From assembly GCF_030463535.1 (NCBI RefSeq), contig NC_132892.1, positions 29,166,341 through 29,230,340 of the forward strand: DNA of 64,000 nucleotides, in the 5' to 3' direction. This document shows, piece by piece, positions 35,871-54,026 of the stretch. Position 1 is the stretch's first letter, and the number at the start of each line of letters is the position of its first letter. The stretch comes from Salminus brasiliensis (taxonomy: Eukaryota > Chordata > Actinopteri > Characiformes > Bryconidae). The position numbers and the translations under genes are program-made. The notes under the pieces are model-generated. The model had not been told where the DNA came from, made no database searches, and saw nothing but the letters and a program-made list of their open reading frames with translations.

Positions 35871-37650
35871 TTGAATGTTTTCATGCCTTTTAATTCTATT
35901 TTTCACATGTTTTTTGGGCTTTTGAATAATTATCTGGGGCTTGAGGCTCATAAGTCACCCCCCATTCCGCCACTGCTTTCACCTAAACCTTCTCTTCGTT
36001 GCTGCCACCTGGGGTGGCAGCAGGGTTGGCACGGCTTTCTTTTAACTAGATACTTTAATTTTTTTTTTTCTAGTGTCTTTGAAATGTTACTATATATTTG
36101 CATGACACTTCAGTTCAGTATTCAGTGTGCAGTATATCCATGTGTTGAACATGGTTTCACAGTGTCTTCTCTTATACACTATATGGACCGAAGTATAGAG
36201 ATACCTGCTTCTGAAATCAAGGATATTAAAATAACAGCTTATCCTTCTTCTGATTTTGCTGTCTCTACTGTCCAGGGACACAGCTTTCTACTAGATTTTG
36301 GAGCATTGTTGTGAGGATTTGCCTGCATTCAGCAGCAAGAGTGCATTAGGTCAGAAAGTTGAATGTTCACCACCTAAGCTCATCTCCAACTTCCCAACTC
36401 ATCCCAAAAGTATTGGATGGAGAACCACCATCACTCCAGAGAACAAAGTTCCACTGCTTCACAGCTCCACAGCTCAATGCTGGGGGGCTTTATGCCCCTC
36501 TAGCCCATGTCTGGCTTTAGGTATGATGTCAATAGGTTTATGTTTATCATGTTTATTATTTTAACAAAACACCTGTTTCCTATCAGAATCCAGTCAGAGG
36601 ACAAGAGATCAACAAGACATGAAAACCCCTGGTGAACAAACCAAAGGCAATGGTGGCAAGTAAAAATTCCCTCAGAGCTGGAGTAAGAATCCTTGGGAGG
36701 AACCAAGACTCACAAGAGTGACCCATCCTTCTTTGGTCTGAACTATTTATAAATTATTGATAAAAAAGCTGGTGCAGGGGAGCCTGGTTGTCAGACTGAT
36801 GTGTGGGCAGCTGGTCTGACACATGTGCAGGGGACCTATAACTAGCACACTTGTGCAGAACTGAGATCCCTCTATTACCATATTTTTGTCATGAATGAAT
36901 TGAATATGAAACTGGTAACCACTGTATTTTAATTATGGCAGTTTTAGCTCTTGCTAACCAAAAAAGCAGAGATTAAAATGTGTACACAATTTTGCTGATG
37001 CTGCAGTTCAAGCATAAACCATTATTTATTTACACTCAGTGTAAGGGTTGTGTCTGTAACTCAAAAAACAAAAACATTTTAAAAAGTAATAAAGAAATTA
37101 GATGCCTTTTCCTAAATAAATACTTTTACTTTTTTACTTTAAATACCTTTAGGAGCATTACATTTATAATTTTACTTGAGTAAAAATGTAATTCATACTT
37201 CAACTTTTACATAGGTATTTTTTTACTGGAAAATTTGTACTTGTACTTAAGTATCAAACTTGTGTACTTCTGCCACATCTGCCTGAATCCAAACCTTTCT
37301 GACATACAACAGAATGTGCAACATGAACTGTGTCCGAAACTATGCCCTGTCCACTATCCCCTATATGTGAAAATCCAGATCACTATTTAGAGCACTATTA
37401 TAGGGAACCGAATTCCACAAGGTGTCCTCCTAGTGGATATGAGCTCATTGCTGTGCATCTTCAAATTAAACAGCACCATGAATTATAGGTGTTCCATGTC
37501 CATCATCCATCATATGTACACAACTTTTTGCAGTGCATTGTGGGGTTGTTATAGTGCACAGAAAATTCTGTACTATGTTTTTGGACACCACTGCAAAATG
37601 CTGGAACCCCAAAGTAGCGCACTATGTAATGAATAGGATGTGGTCCACTG
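35871..37650. other. Intergenic DNA before unit 7
   Basis: It holds a MITE copy at about 36177-36550, then about 36900-37290 with alternating TACTTTTACTT-type sequence ending CTTCTGCCACATCTGCC, which resembles hAT-type repeat ends in fish. At about 37326-37645 there is a repeat-like segment (CCACTATCCCCTATATGTGA, GTAGCGCACTATGTAATGAA) that reaches the unit 7 promoter. No exon is seen. Confidence 0.5.
36177..36550 (+). mobile_element. CACTATATGGAC-family MITE (right end missing)
   Basis: It starts CACTATATGGACCGAAGTAT, then GTCTCTACTGTCCAGGGACA and CCCCTCTAGCCCATGTCTGG; it fades after GTCAATAGGTTTATGTTTAT. Confidence 0.7.
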
Positions 37651-37703
37651 CTTTCACTTCCACTTCTAAGAGCTGTTACTGTTTTAAAGTTCTTCCAGCA
37701 GCC

Positions 37704-44080
<6,377 letters not shown>

Positions 44081-45220
44081 GGTAGAACTCAACTACTGTA
44101 CAACAAAGAGGAGCTACAGAGGATTCTTTAAGCAATGCCATGAAATAAACACTGTAATCTGTGTAAAGAACATTTTCCAATGAAAAACATGTATCTCCAA
44201 AATGGTGTCTTTACATAAGAAGGCAACAATGTGCTTAACTTTGAATTGAAGTTAATGTAAAATATGAATTTACTCTAAGTAAATTTAAGCGATTTAGAGC
44301 ATTTCTATTGGTCCATTCATCCATTATTGACACAGTGTAGCTGCTTTTCATTGGACAGCAGTGAAATTCAATTAGTGATCATTACATACATTAAAAAAAC
44401 TCGTAGTTTATTTCAGTTATTCCACATCAACTCACCCACTAAATAATTAGATAATCTTTTTGAAGATAAGTTTGCTTTAACAGCCTTTAAATGTTAAACA
44501 CTAGGTTTAAGTACTCACAGAATTGCTTAAACAGCATCAAGAATAACCTACCTATTAAATTATATACTGTCACTTCGGCAACATAGTAATTTATTGGAAT
44601 CTGTAGAGAAATTCTCTTTAAAATGTAATTTAAAAATGCAAAACATCATACATTTGAATTCAGAACTATGGATTTATTTAATTCAGTAAGCAAAATATAA
44701 AAATGGCTTCACAGCTAGCAATCTTTTATGTTCTCCTATAGATGCTGTCATCTGAACCCACTGTCTGAACAGGACTGGCGGGCTCTCCAGAGGGTGGTGC
44801 GTTCAGCTGAGTGCATCATCCCGACCAAGCTTCCTGCAGTCCATCTACAACAAGCAGTGCTGGAGAATGGCCAGGAAGATTACGAAGGACCGCAGTCATG
44901 CCAGCAGGGGGAGATCAACAGAGAGGATGAGGATGAGCTTTTTGCCAAGTGAATTCTCACTTTTACGCATTTTGTACTTTATGCTTCACCCATCTCTACA
45001 TTGCACACCACTGTTAAATTCTTCATTTCTGTGTTGTGTGTATATATATTCTATTGTATTGTATTCTATTCTATTCTTTACATATTTTAGTTATATGAAT
45101 ATATCTGTATATACTTTATTGTGTTTAATATTTATGTTTCTTTGACATCTTTGCTTTTATTTTATCTTCATATAAAATATAGCTGTTTCATGTGAGCGGG
45201 TTGTTGAGTGTCTGAATGTG

Positions 45221-45274
<54 letters not shown>

Positions 45275-45289
45275 GTGGTCTGTAATTTT

Positions 45290-45628
45290 CATCATAGGTA
45301 CACTTCAACTATTAGAGACAAAATCAGGAAATCACACTGTAGGAGTTTATAGTAGGAGAATACTGTAGGAGAATTTATTTGTAAATTATGTTGGCAAATA
45401 AGTATTTGGTCAATAACAAAAGTTCAACTCAAAACCTTTGTTGGCAATGACATTGGTCAAACGTTTCCTGTACGTCTTCACCAGGTTTGCACACACTGTA
45501 GCTGGTATTTTGTAGCTGGCCCATTCCTCCATGCAGATCTCCTCTAGAGCAGTGATGTTTTGGGGCTATCGCTGGGCAACACAGACTTTCAACTCCCTCC
45601 ACAAATTTTCTATGGGGTTGAGGTCTGG
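45290..45628 (-). mobile_element. Tc1-like transposase 3' relic
   Basis: It resembles the 3' half of the element at 39484-41025: CCCATTCCTCCATGCAGATC and CCACAAATTTTCTATGGGGT correspond to transposase C-terminal sequence on the minus strand. It stops abruptly at about 45628, where LINE sequence begins. Confidence 0.7.
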
Positions 45629-45920
45629 AGAACAGTCTGTGTGAAGGGTGGGTGGAGTCATCCACAATGCTGGTGGCTTTGCGGATGCAGCGGGCAGTGT
45701 AAATGTCCATGACGGAGGGGAGAGAGACTCCACTGATCCTCTCAGCTGTCCTCACAATGCGTTGGAGGGTCTTGCGGTCAGAGGCTGTGCAGGTCCCAAA
45801 CCAGGCAGTGATGCAGCTGCTCAGGATGTTCTCTATGGACCCTCTATAGAAGAGGGTGAGGATGGGTGGAGGGAGACGGGCCTTTCTCAGCTTCTGGAGG
45901 AAGTAGAAACACTGCTGGGC
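45629..45920 (-). mobile_element. Non-LTR retrotransposon fragment (Rex1-like)
   Basis: Minus-strand reading gives RTAERISGVSLPSVMDIYTA followed by RCIRKATSIVDDSTHPSHR, the conserved C-terminal region of Rex1/Babar-like reverse transcriptases. It is only a fragment. Confidence 0.7.
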
Positions 45921-45925
45921 TTTCT

Positions 45926-46779
45926 ACTGTCCAGGGAAGAAGACTTTCTACAAGATTTTGGAGAACATTGCTGTGAGGATATGCTTGCATTCAGCGAAAA
46001 TGTAAGGTCAGGATGTTGAATGATCACCACCCCACCTCACCCCCAACTCCCTAACTCATCCCAAAACTATTGGATGGAGCACCATCCATCATTCCAGAGA
46101 ACACAGTTCTACTACTCCATAGCTCAATGCTGGGGGACTAGCAGACCACACAGACCATACTGACCATCCAGTCTATTTAGACCAGTGACCTGTATTTTAG
46201 CAGAAACTGACTGCAGCAGGTACTTTTTTCCGTTCAGGGTGTGACCTACTGCCTACTGGTTTAGCATTGTACGAATTCCATTTCTCCAAACCCTTTCAGT
46301 TTAACCTTGTCAGTCCTGTTCATGTTCTAACCGTACTGTAGCAGCCATGAAGATCGCTTGTGCTTTATTTCTCCTATTACATCTTCAGCAAGTGTGGACT
46401 GGTGAGTGATCTTCACTAGGTCTGCATTCCCAACCTTTTTTAGTTTAAACAACAGTTCAGCTGATAAAAATAATAGATACAAATATTTGGACACCTGCTC
46501 ATTTATTGTTTCTTCTTAAATCCAGGGTGTTAAAAAGAGCTTGGTGGAGTAACTGTATCTACTGTCCAGGGGAAAAGGCTTTCTGCTAGGTTGCGGGACA
46601 TTACTGTGGGGATTTGATTGCATTCAGTGATGGGAGCATTAGGCATAGTGCCAAGAGATTCATGTTTAAAAAATCTACTCCAGTTCTATTTTATTGGCAG
46701 TATTTCTCTACAGGAATGTACAAAAGTATCTCAAAGCTTTCATTAGAAGAGGTGTCCTCAAACATTTGGGCATATAGTG
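45926..46779 (+). repeat. MITE pieces around the unit 8 first exon
   Basis: 45926-46138 is a left-centre MITE piece (TACTGTCCAGGGAAGAAGAC). 46476-46779 in intron 1 is another, ending AAACATTTGGGCATATAGTG. Both are repeated at 53608-53818 and 54183-54495 around unit 9, as part of the larger duplication. Confidence 0.7.
46294..46305 (+). promoter_or_regulatory. Unit 8 ISRE-like motif (variant)
   Basis: TTTCAGTTTAAC, a TTTCNNTTT variant, lies about 40 nt before the ATG at 46347. The same sequence precedes unit 9 at about 53974-53985. Confidence 0.4.
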
Positions 46780-49700
46780 TATTTGTGTTACTTTTCAAAT
46801 GTAAGTAGATAAGCCCCAGATATAAAAGCAATGTGAAACTACACTGTATATTCAGAAAAATCTCTGTATATGAGGAACAAAAGTTTTAAATAAGGTTTCA
46901 TATCTGTCTTCTCTTCGTTTATTGAAATAATGAAAGAAGTGAAGTCATCCATGGATCTACTGCATTTAAATGTACTTTACATTTACAGATCTTCAGTATA
47001 AGCTCTGTGGTTACTGGACTTCTTCTAAAGGATTTGGGCTGCCTGCCTTTACAGAAAGGATCATTTTGAATGATGTCACTGTCTTCTACCATGACAGCAA
47101 TACAAAGTCCAAGATGCCCTGTCCTGACTGGATCAGCACCACTGTAGGAAGAGACGAATGGAGTAGCATTCATGACTGGTCAGACTACAACAGATATTTC
47201 TTTACCCTTGGTCTTCAGTCGGCTACTAAACAGTTCAACCTGACAGGTAATCTGCTTTTCTAGACTTCGGATTGTAAAATATATGCTGCCATTGTCCCGG
47301 AGGGACATCATTTCACTGCACTGTGTACTTTTACTCAGATGGAAGAACAATAAAGCTTGACTTGACATGACTTGACTTGTCTTGACTAGAAGTACAACAC
47401 CTGAATCACTGCCAGGGTTGAGTAGTAACGGACTACATGTAACTGTGTTATGTAATCAGGATAAAACAGTAACTGTAATCCATTACAGTTAAAAAAGCAA
47501 GTAGTTAGATTTGAAAAACTGATTACAACCTAAAAATATCACTACTATGAGAATGTGTTTGTGATATGTCTGTTATAAGTTATAAGAGCGCCCCCTGGTA
47601 GAGAATCTTGCAGTTGCGTTTCCTGGTGTATTGTAAAAATGCATTTATTAATGAAAAAAGTGAAAAGTAAAAGACTCTTTTATGTAAATTCTCACAAAAT
47701 ACGATTACTGCTGTGATGAGGTATGTTTTATCCCAGTGGTGCTGTCATTTCACGATAACCTGCAACCTTTAGTGTTGTGTTGCTTTTATATAACAGCTTG
47801 GAAAATAAATGAAGTAGGAGATAAGTAAATAGAGTCGTGAATGTAGCATTTAGCTTGTAGCATGTTTTAATGTTAGCATTTCCTTCTGCCAAATTATAGC
47901 TAGCTATTCCCTTAATTCCTACTCCAGCTCCAACCAATGAAACTCACACTCAATTCTTTTGTGCTGTTATTGTGTATTCTTTATGTTACTGCTTGATTCT
48001 TTATATGACTCATCATAGAAACAGCATTCAGCTGAGGGATTCAGTGGTTGTGAAAACAGTAGATCAGCTTTTGGGGCAAATATAGAACATTACTGAATAT
48101 AACTTACATAACTGATCATGTAAGTAAATTAAAATGTCAAATTTGTAAAATATTTTGTCAGTCCTTTATTAATATTCTGTAGCACTAAAATATTCTGATT
48201 ATTGTTTGGAGGGTTTGACTCGCAAATGTTATTTAAACAACAACATTAAAACAGTACTATGTGTGTTTTAGGTAGCTGATGTGTTTTTGTTTGTTTGTTT
48301 GTTTGTTTTACAAAAGTACATTTTGGAATTTGGAGTAAACTACAACTAGATACAAAAACAAACATGACTAAAAAAAACAAACTAAATAACAAACAGACAG
48401 AATAACATGACCTAAACAAAGCTAACAACCATGAACTACCATTAAGCACATGCACAGACCAGACAAGGAACACCTGAGACTGATAAGAGGGCGGGGCTAC
48501 AAAGTAGACACAGGTAGGAACATGACAGGGCACTGTAGAAATAAAGAGATTAATTAAACACAAATGAATTTTTACTGATTTGTGAAATATTTCATGTATG
48601 CTTTCATCTCTATACATGATCAGTTATTAAAATTATACACAATCATTTTAGAATTATTTAATGTTTAATATAATGTGGGGGCAGTGGTGGCTCAGCGGTT
48701 AGAGCGCCGGGATATCGATGTGGGTTCAACAGTGGCAAGCTGCCACTGTTGGGCCCTTGAGCAAGGCCCTTTACCCTCTCTGCTCCCCGGGCGCTGGAGT
48801 CTGGGTGTGTGTGTGTGTACTCACTGCCCCTAACACATGTGTGTGTGTGTGAGTGTGTGTTCACTACCAGATGGGTTAAATGCGGAGGACACATTTCACT
48901 GTACAGTGTACAGTGACAAATACGTGCACCTTTACTTAATGTAAAGACCCACCTCTTCAGAGAGTACTTGGACGATTAGTTCTATTGTCGCCTTATTGTA
49001 TTGTGTTTAGCAATGTCTAAGCTTAGAGGTATCTTTTGAATTATTAGCCTATTCTAACTAGCTGAGGTTTTCTTGGGTAAATAGCAAAGCACTTTGTAAG
49101 TCGCTCTGGATAAGAGCGTCTGCTAAATGCCGTAAATGTAAATGTAAATGTAAATGTAATGTTTGACCCCAAAGCTGAAGTAACATATTCATAATTCTTG
49201 CCCTGAACAAGTGGAATTGTGTTTTTTTGTTAATCTGAATCTTGCTCTTGAGTCAAACCTATTCAGCCTTAGTGCAAAACATATTAATGAAGTGAAGTAT
49301 TTCATAAATTAATTAGTGTGTTTTATCTCTATAAATGGTCAGTTATCAAAGATACATGCAATAGTGTTCTATATTTGCCCCAAAAGCTGAGGTACTGTAT
49401 TACTACTATTTTTATACTAGTAAAACAATTAAATTACAACTATTATACTAGTATTTGTACTAGTCTTATTATTATTCATAAGGACACAAGATGATATGGA
49501 GATGAGATGGTTTGGTATTTGGTGCAATGTGAATTTATAGGTAAAGTTTTCCATCGTCTTTATTTGACTATACAGCTTCTAAAAAGGTAAGAGGTAAATG
49601 TACATGTATTTGTCACTGTACAGCGAAATGTGTCCTCTGCATTTAACCCATCTGTGGTAGTGAACACGCCCACACACACACACACTAGTGAACCAGGGGC

Positions 49701-52700
49701 AGTGAGTGTGCACACACCCAGAGCAGTGGGCAGCCAACTCCAGCACCCGGGGAGCAGAGAGGGTGAAGGGCCTTGCTCAAGGGCCCAACAGTGGCAGCTT
49801 GCAGAGCCCAGGAATCAAACCCACAACCCTGTTATCGATAGCCCGGCGCTCTAACTGAAAGTTACTGAAAAAAAAGTAACTGAATGTAATCAGATTATGA
49901 ACAGGTAATCAGTAATCTGTAGAGGAATACATTTCAGGTAACATTCCCAACCCTGATCACTGCATCAATTTTCATCTTTACTAAAACACTACTGGGTTTT
50001 TCTTTTCTCTCCTCCTTTTCCTCCCACTTCTCTTTGTAAAGTGTATTTGTGTTTCTGAAAACCTGCATAAACTAAACGTATTCTTACTATTATTTTATTC
50101 ATTTTTTCACAGCTGCCTTTCCCAGTCAACATGATCATTTCTGACTGTTGACACAGTAACTAAATAGGGTTTCTTTATATTCCTGATACACGTTTTACTC
50201 CACCTCTAAAACAACAAACCATATTTCCATTGCCTTTTTTTCAAAACTGCTGGTAAAAAGGTTAATATAACATAAAAACATTAAAATACTTAATAATACT
50301 GATCAATACTGTTCACTATTAAACTATCTGTCTTACAGTGTTTGGAATGAGACAGTATTTCATGTTTCTCTGATTCAGGTTCACTGTCTGACCAGAACAT
50401 TTACCAGGCTTCTGGATGCTGCACTCTGTACCCAAATGGGACGTACAGGGTACTGGTGACCCACGCATTCAATGGCAAGGACTTCACAAGTTTTGACATG
50501 AACACCAAGACATTTGTAGCTGCAGTTCCTCAGGCTGTCCTGTACAAGCATCTGAGGGAGAGAGATTCAGTCGCTATAGATGGGGTAGCAGCATTTTACA
50601 AAAAATCATGTCTGGAACGACTGAATATATTAAAGCAAGCTCCGGCACTCCTCATCAGAAAAGGTCAGATTGGTTCTTGACTTCTTCCTTATTTACTGCA
50701 TCCTTTAACCCCTTAAAAAAGCACATGGACTGCCAGCAGGCCCAAAGCGTTATTACACACTTCTATTAACAGAGAATAGCCCCACCAGTTTGTACAGTAC
50801 TCCCTGTAGATACTGAGTAATAAGCCTTAGTGGTGGCTCAGTGGTTAGAGCGCCGGGCTATCAATGACAGGGTTGTGGGATCGATTCCTGGGCCCGGCAA
50901 GCTGCCACCCTTGAGCAAGACCCTTTACCCTCTCTGCTTCCTGGGCGCTGGAGTTGGCTGCCCACCGCTCTGGGTGTGTGTACTCACTGCCCCTAGATCA
51001 CTAGTGTGTGTGTATTCACTACCACAGATGGGTTAAATGTGGAGGACACATTTCACTGTACAGTGACAAATACACCTTTACCTTTTTAGTGAGTAATAAG
51101 CCTTGGAGTGTTAAGGGGTAAAGTCACTGTCTCACTAATCGTAAGGTAGTAAAAGAACTATGAGGGACACAGGGAATTATGATAATATGTGCAGCCTTTA
51201 CAGGCCATTTTTGACAATATTTTGACAAATCTTTGACTTCCTCTGAAAGGGATTGCTGCGGGAATAAAGAGTGTAAAGAGTAACACTTGTGCAAATGCAT
51301 GTGTGAATATACTTTTTTACACTTTTTAGAACAAGGGCAGAGGTTAGAGTTTCATACACATACACCAATCAGCCATAACATTAGTACAGGTGAAAAGCAT
51401 TGATAATCTGTGTTAAGGAGCAAGTGAACAGTCAGCTCTTGAAGATTATGTGTTGCCGCAGGACAAATGGGCAAGCAAAAGAATCTGAGCCACTTTAACC
51501 AGAACCAAACAGTGACGGATAGACCACTGGAGGTCAAAACATGACTTCTGTTTTTGTTCTGGTATGCAGTGGTCAGTACTTACCAGTAGTGGTCCAAGAA
51601 TGGACAACTGGCACACTCGCAACTAAGTGCAGCTAAGGCAAATTGATGTAATCCAACTTACAGGACTAAAAGATCCCACAGGACACCTTCAGAGGTCTTG
51701 TGTAGTCTGTTGTGGCAGCACAAGAGGGACGAGATGGCAGGTCTACAAAGAAGGCACACTACGTGGAGCTAGGATGGAGACAAAATGAACAGCTCTACTG
51801 CTGACAAGGCAGACATGGACCAGAAATATCTAGAGCAGACATCATCATCTTGGTTATGTTCGGGTCCAATGCCTCTTGTTGTTTCTCCAGTTCCAGAAGT
51901 CAGGATCGTTGAGCAGCAGAAGGTCGGCTCCATTACAGTCACATGTCATGTGACTGGGTTTTACCCCCCGGTGGTTCAGGTGGTTTGGCTCGGTCCAGAT
52001 CTTCAGCCTGTGGATGAAGGGGTCACTGATGTGCTGCCCAATGAGGACAGCACGTACCAGACCAGAAAGAGTGTGATAGTTCCAGAGGAGGATGTAGGAG
52101 AACACACCTACAGCTGTGTAGTGCTGCATAGCAGCGTACCGGACAACATCACCAGAGTCTGGGGTATGAGGACTTCTGCACATCATTAAATGTTTTAGTT
52201 AATGAATTCTTAATCTATCAGCACTGAACACTTCTTCTCCTGGACTTCCTGAAACTGATTGTCCTGTTAAAGGACATTTCAGCCTAAAACCAGCATTAAA
52301 TATGTGATCTGTCCCTCATTCAGTTTATCCCTACAGAGGTTTTCAGGCTACAGACTTTTTGTACAGCAGTGAAACCTGTGTAAAACTCAGTGAAAACAGA
52401 CCTGCTTTCTTCTGCAGGTGGAGAGAAAGCTGGTGGAATGGCTGTCTGGATATCTCTTGTCTGTATTTGCTTGTTGGCTGCTGGAATTGGGCTTGTAGTG
52501 TGGTGGCGCTGCAGAACTCGAGGTAAGCAACTCTACTACTGTACAACAAAGAGGAGCTACAGAGGATTCTTTAAGCAATGCCATGAAATAAACACTGTAA
52601 TCTGTGTAAAGAACATTTTCCAATGAAAAACATGTATCTCCAAAATGGTGTCTTTACATAAGAAGGCAACAATGTGCTTAACTTTGAATTGAAGTTAATG

Positions 52701-53207
52701 TAAAATATGAATTTACTCAGTAAATTTACATAACTAAATTTAACTGATTTAGAGCATTTCTATTGGTCCATTCATCCATTATTGACACAGTGTAGCTGAT
52801 TTTTATTGGACAGCAGTGAAATTCAATTAGTGATCATTACATACATTAAAAAACTCAGTAGTTTATTTCAGGAGGCATCATAGTGAACTTCATGTGAACA
52901 TTATGCCTTCAGACCATTTATTTGTATTGTCCTACATTTTCAAGGAACAGAGTTATTCCACATCAACTCACCCAAGGTCTAGCAGGACACATTATGATTT
53001 TTATTAAACTAAATAATTAGATAATCTTTTTGAAGATACCTTTGCTTTAACAGCCTTTAAATGTTAAACACTAGGTTTAAGTCAAGAATAACCTACCTAT
53101 TAAATTATATACTGTCACTTCTGCAACATAGTAATTTATTGGAATATGTAGAGAAATTCTCTTTAAAATGCAATCTTTTGTGTTCTCCTATAGATGCTGT
53201 CATCTGA
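46347..53207 (+). CDS. MHC class I-like heavy chain, unit 8 (type A)
   Basis: Exons 46347-46401, 46989-47246, 50379-50663, 51891-52163, 52418-52522 and 53194-53207; 990 nt, 329 residues, open throughout. Alpha1 differs from other units in having WISTT instead of WINTT, so one N-glycosylation site is missing; FNLTG is kept. Alpha2 has CCTLYPNGTY, with an NGT site. Intron 2 is long (about 3.1 kb) because of a hAT-like element with nested SINE and L2 pieces (47413-49955). Intron 3 holds a SINE with a 15-nt target duplication. The 5' half is nearly identical to unit 9, about 7.7 kb downstream. The tail is DAVI. By family, a cell-surface class I chain, probably non-classical. Confidence 0.88.
48675..48945 (+). 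mobile_element. tRNA-derived SINE nested in the hAT element
   Basis: GGGGCAGTGGTGGCTCAGCG, TTAGAGCGCCGGGATATCGA, then the body to GTGACAAATACGTGCACC. Unit 9 lacks it at the matching position near 56438. Confidence 0.85.
48946..49158 (+). mobile_element. L2-like LINE tail
   Basis: AAGACCCACCTCTTCAGAGA, then CTTTGTAAGTCGCTCTGGAT and AAGAGCGTCTGCTAAATGCC, the common fish L2 3' end, finishing in AAATGT repeats. Like the SINE before it, it is missing in unit 9. Confidence 0.8.
49588..49856 (-). mobile_element. tRNA-derived SINE, minus strand
   Basis: It is the reverse of the family: TTTGTCACTGTACAGCGAAA, CTCAAGGGCCCAACAGTGGC, and ending GATAGCCCGGCGCTCTAACT. Confidence 0.85.
50829..51089 (+). 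mobile_element. tRNA-derived SINE with target duplication (unit 8 intron 3)
   Basis: The element is bounded by two copies of TGAGTAATAAGCCTT (50814-50828 and 51090-51104). It begins AGTGGTGGCTCAGTGGTTAG with A box and GGATCGATTCC B box, and has the usual body. This is the most intact copy in the window. Confidence 0.9.
51345..51720. repeat. Interspersed repeat in intron 3 of unit 8
   Basis: It contains CACCAATCAGCCATAACATT, a motif that starts a widespread fish repeat, and GCACACTCGCAACTAAGTGC. The family name and class are uncertain. Confidence 0.4.
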
Positions 53208-53970
53208 ACCCACTGTCTGAACAGGACTGGTGGGCTCTCCAGAGGGTGGTGCGTTCAGCTGAGTGCATCATCCTGACCAATCAGTTCTGGTTGTTAATAA
53301 AATATAATTAATATAAACCTTTATAAACCTCTCAAGTGTCCTGTCCTCCCCATCAGCTTTACAGTTTCTTGTACTTCTACTGCACAGGTAATAACCACCT
53401 GATTATTGTTTGTGTGTGTGTGTGTGAACTGTTGAGTGATTCAGTACTGCCACCTACTGAAGACCTAATGTACAGTATTTCTGTGTTTTTCCATTGTTGA
53501 ATAAAGATTCACTATATGGACAAAAGTATTGGGACACTTGCTCATTCAATGTTTCTTCTAAAATCAAGGCTATTAAAGAGACTATCCTGCTTTTGTTGGA
53601 GTAACTCTCTACTGTCCAGGGAAGAAGACTTTCTACTAGATTTTGGAGAACATTGCTGTGAGGATTTGATTGCATTCAGCGAGAATGTAAGGTCAGGATG
53701 TTGGATGGTCATCACCCCATTAAATCTCATCTCCAACTCCCCAAAAGTACTGGGCTGAGCACCATCCATCATTCCAGAGAACACAGTTCCATTACTCCAC
53801 AGCTCAATGCTGGGGGACTAGCAGACCACACAGACCATACTGACCATCCAGTCTATTTAGACCAGTGACCAGTATTTTAGCAGAAACTGACTGCAGCAGG
53901 TACTTTTTTCCGTTCAGGGTGTGACCTACTGCCTACTGGTTTAGCATTGTATGAATTCCATTTCTCCAAA
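53208..53970. other. Region between units 8 and 9
   Basis: The first 75 nt match the sequence after the old unit 7 tail exon (AACAGGACTGGTGGGCTCTC). A MITE piece lies at about 53510-53818. From about 53608 it repeats 45926 onward. No exon is seen before the unit 9 first exon. Confidence 0.6.
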
Positions 53971-54026
53971 CCCTTTCAGTTTAACCTTGTCAGTCCTGTT
54001 CATGTTCTAACCGTACTGTAGCAGCC

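Larger units (their letters stand above)
44081..46290. other. Region between units 7 and 8: old tail exon and repeat debris
   Basis: 44742-44755 is the former last exon (GATGCTGTCATCTGA with its acceptor). A LINE-like piece follows at 44775-44952 (ALQRVVRSAECI). An AT microsatellite lies at about 45222-45269. A Tc1 relic and an opposite-sense LINE relic occupy 45290-45920. The upstream repeat of the unit 8/9 duplication starts at about 45926. Confidence 0.6.
47413..49955. mobile_element. hAT-like non-autonomous element in intron 2 of unit 8
   Basis: The ends CAGGGTTGAGTAGTAAC and GTAACATTCCCAACCCTG are imperfect inverted repeats of hAT type. Both sides carry the same 8-nt ATCACTGC (47405-47412 and 49956-49963), the target duplication size of hAT elements. 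I see no transposase frame. Younger repeats are nested inside: SINEs at 48675-48945 and 49588-49856, and an L2 tail at 48946-49158. Unit 9 keeps the left end (55129) but lost the right. Confidence 0.85.

Noticed and set aside
44728-44952. Long alternative tail exon for unit 7
   Set aside because: The frame joins the old tail exon region to LINE sequence, but an upstream stop at 44078 ends the protein and the true reading of that exon stops at GTC ATC TGA.
48246-48894. Minus-strand frames near 48.2-48.9 kb as a separate gene
   Set aside because: They fall in hAT interior and SINE sequence, repeated in unit 9 with different frames.
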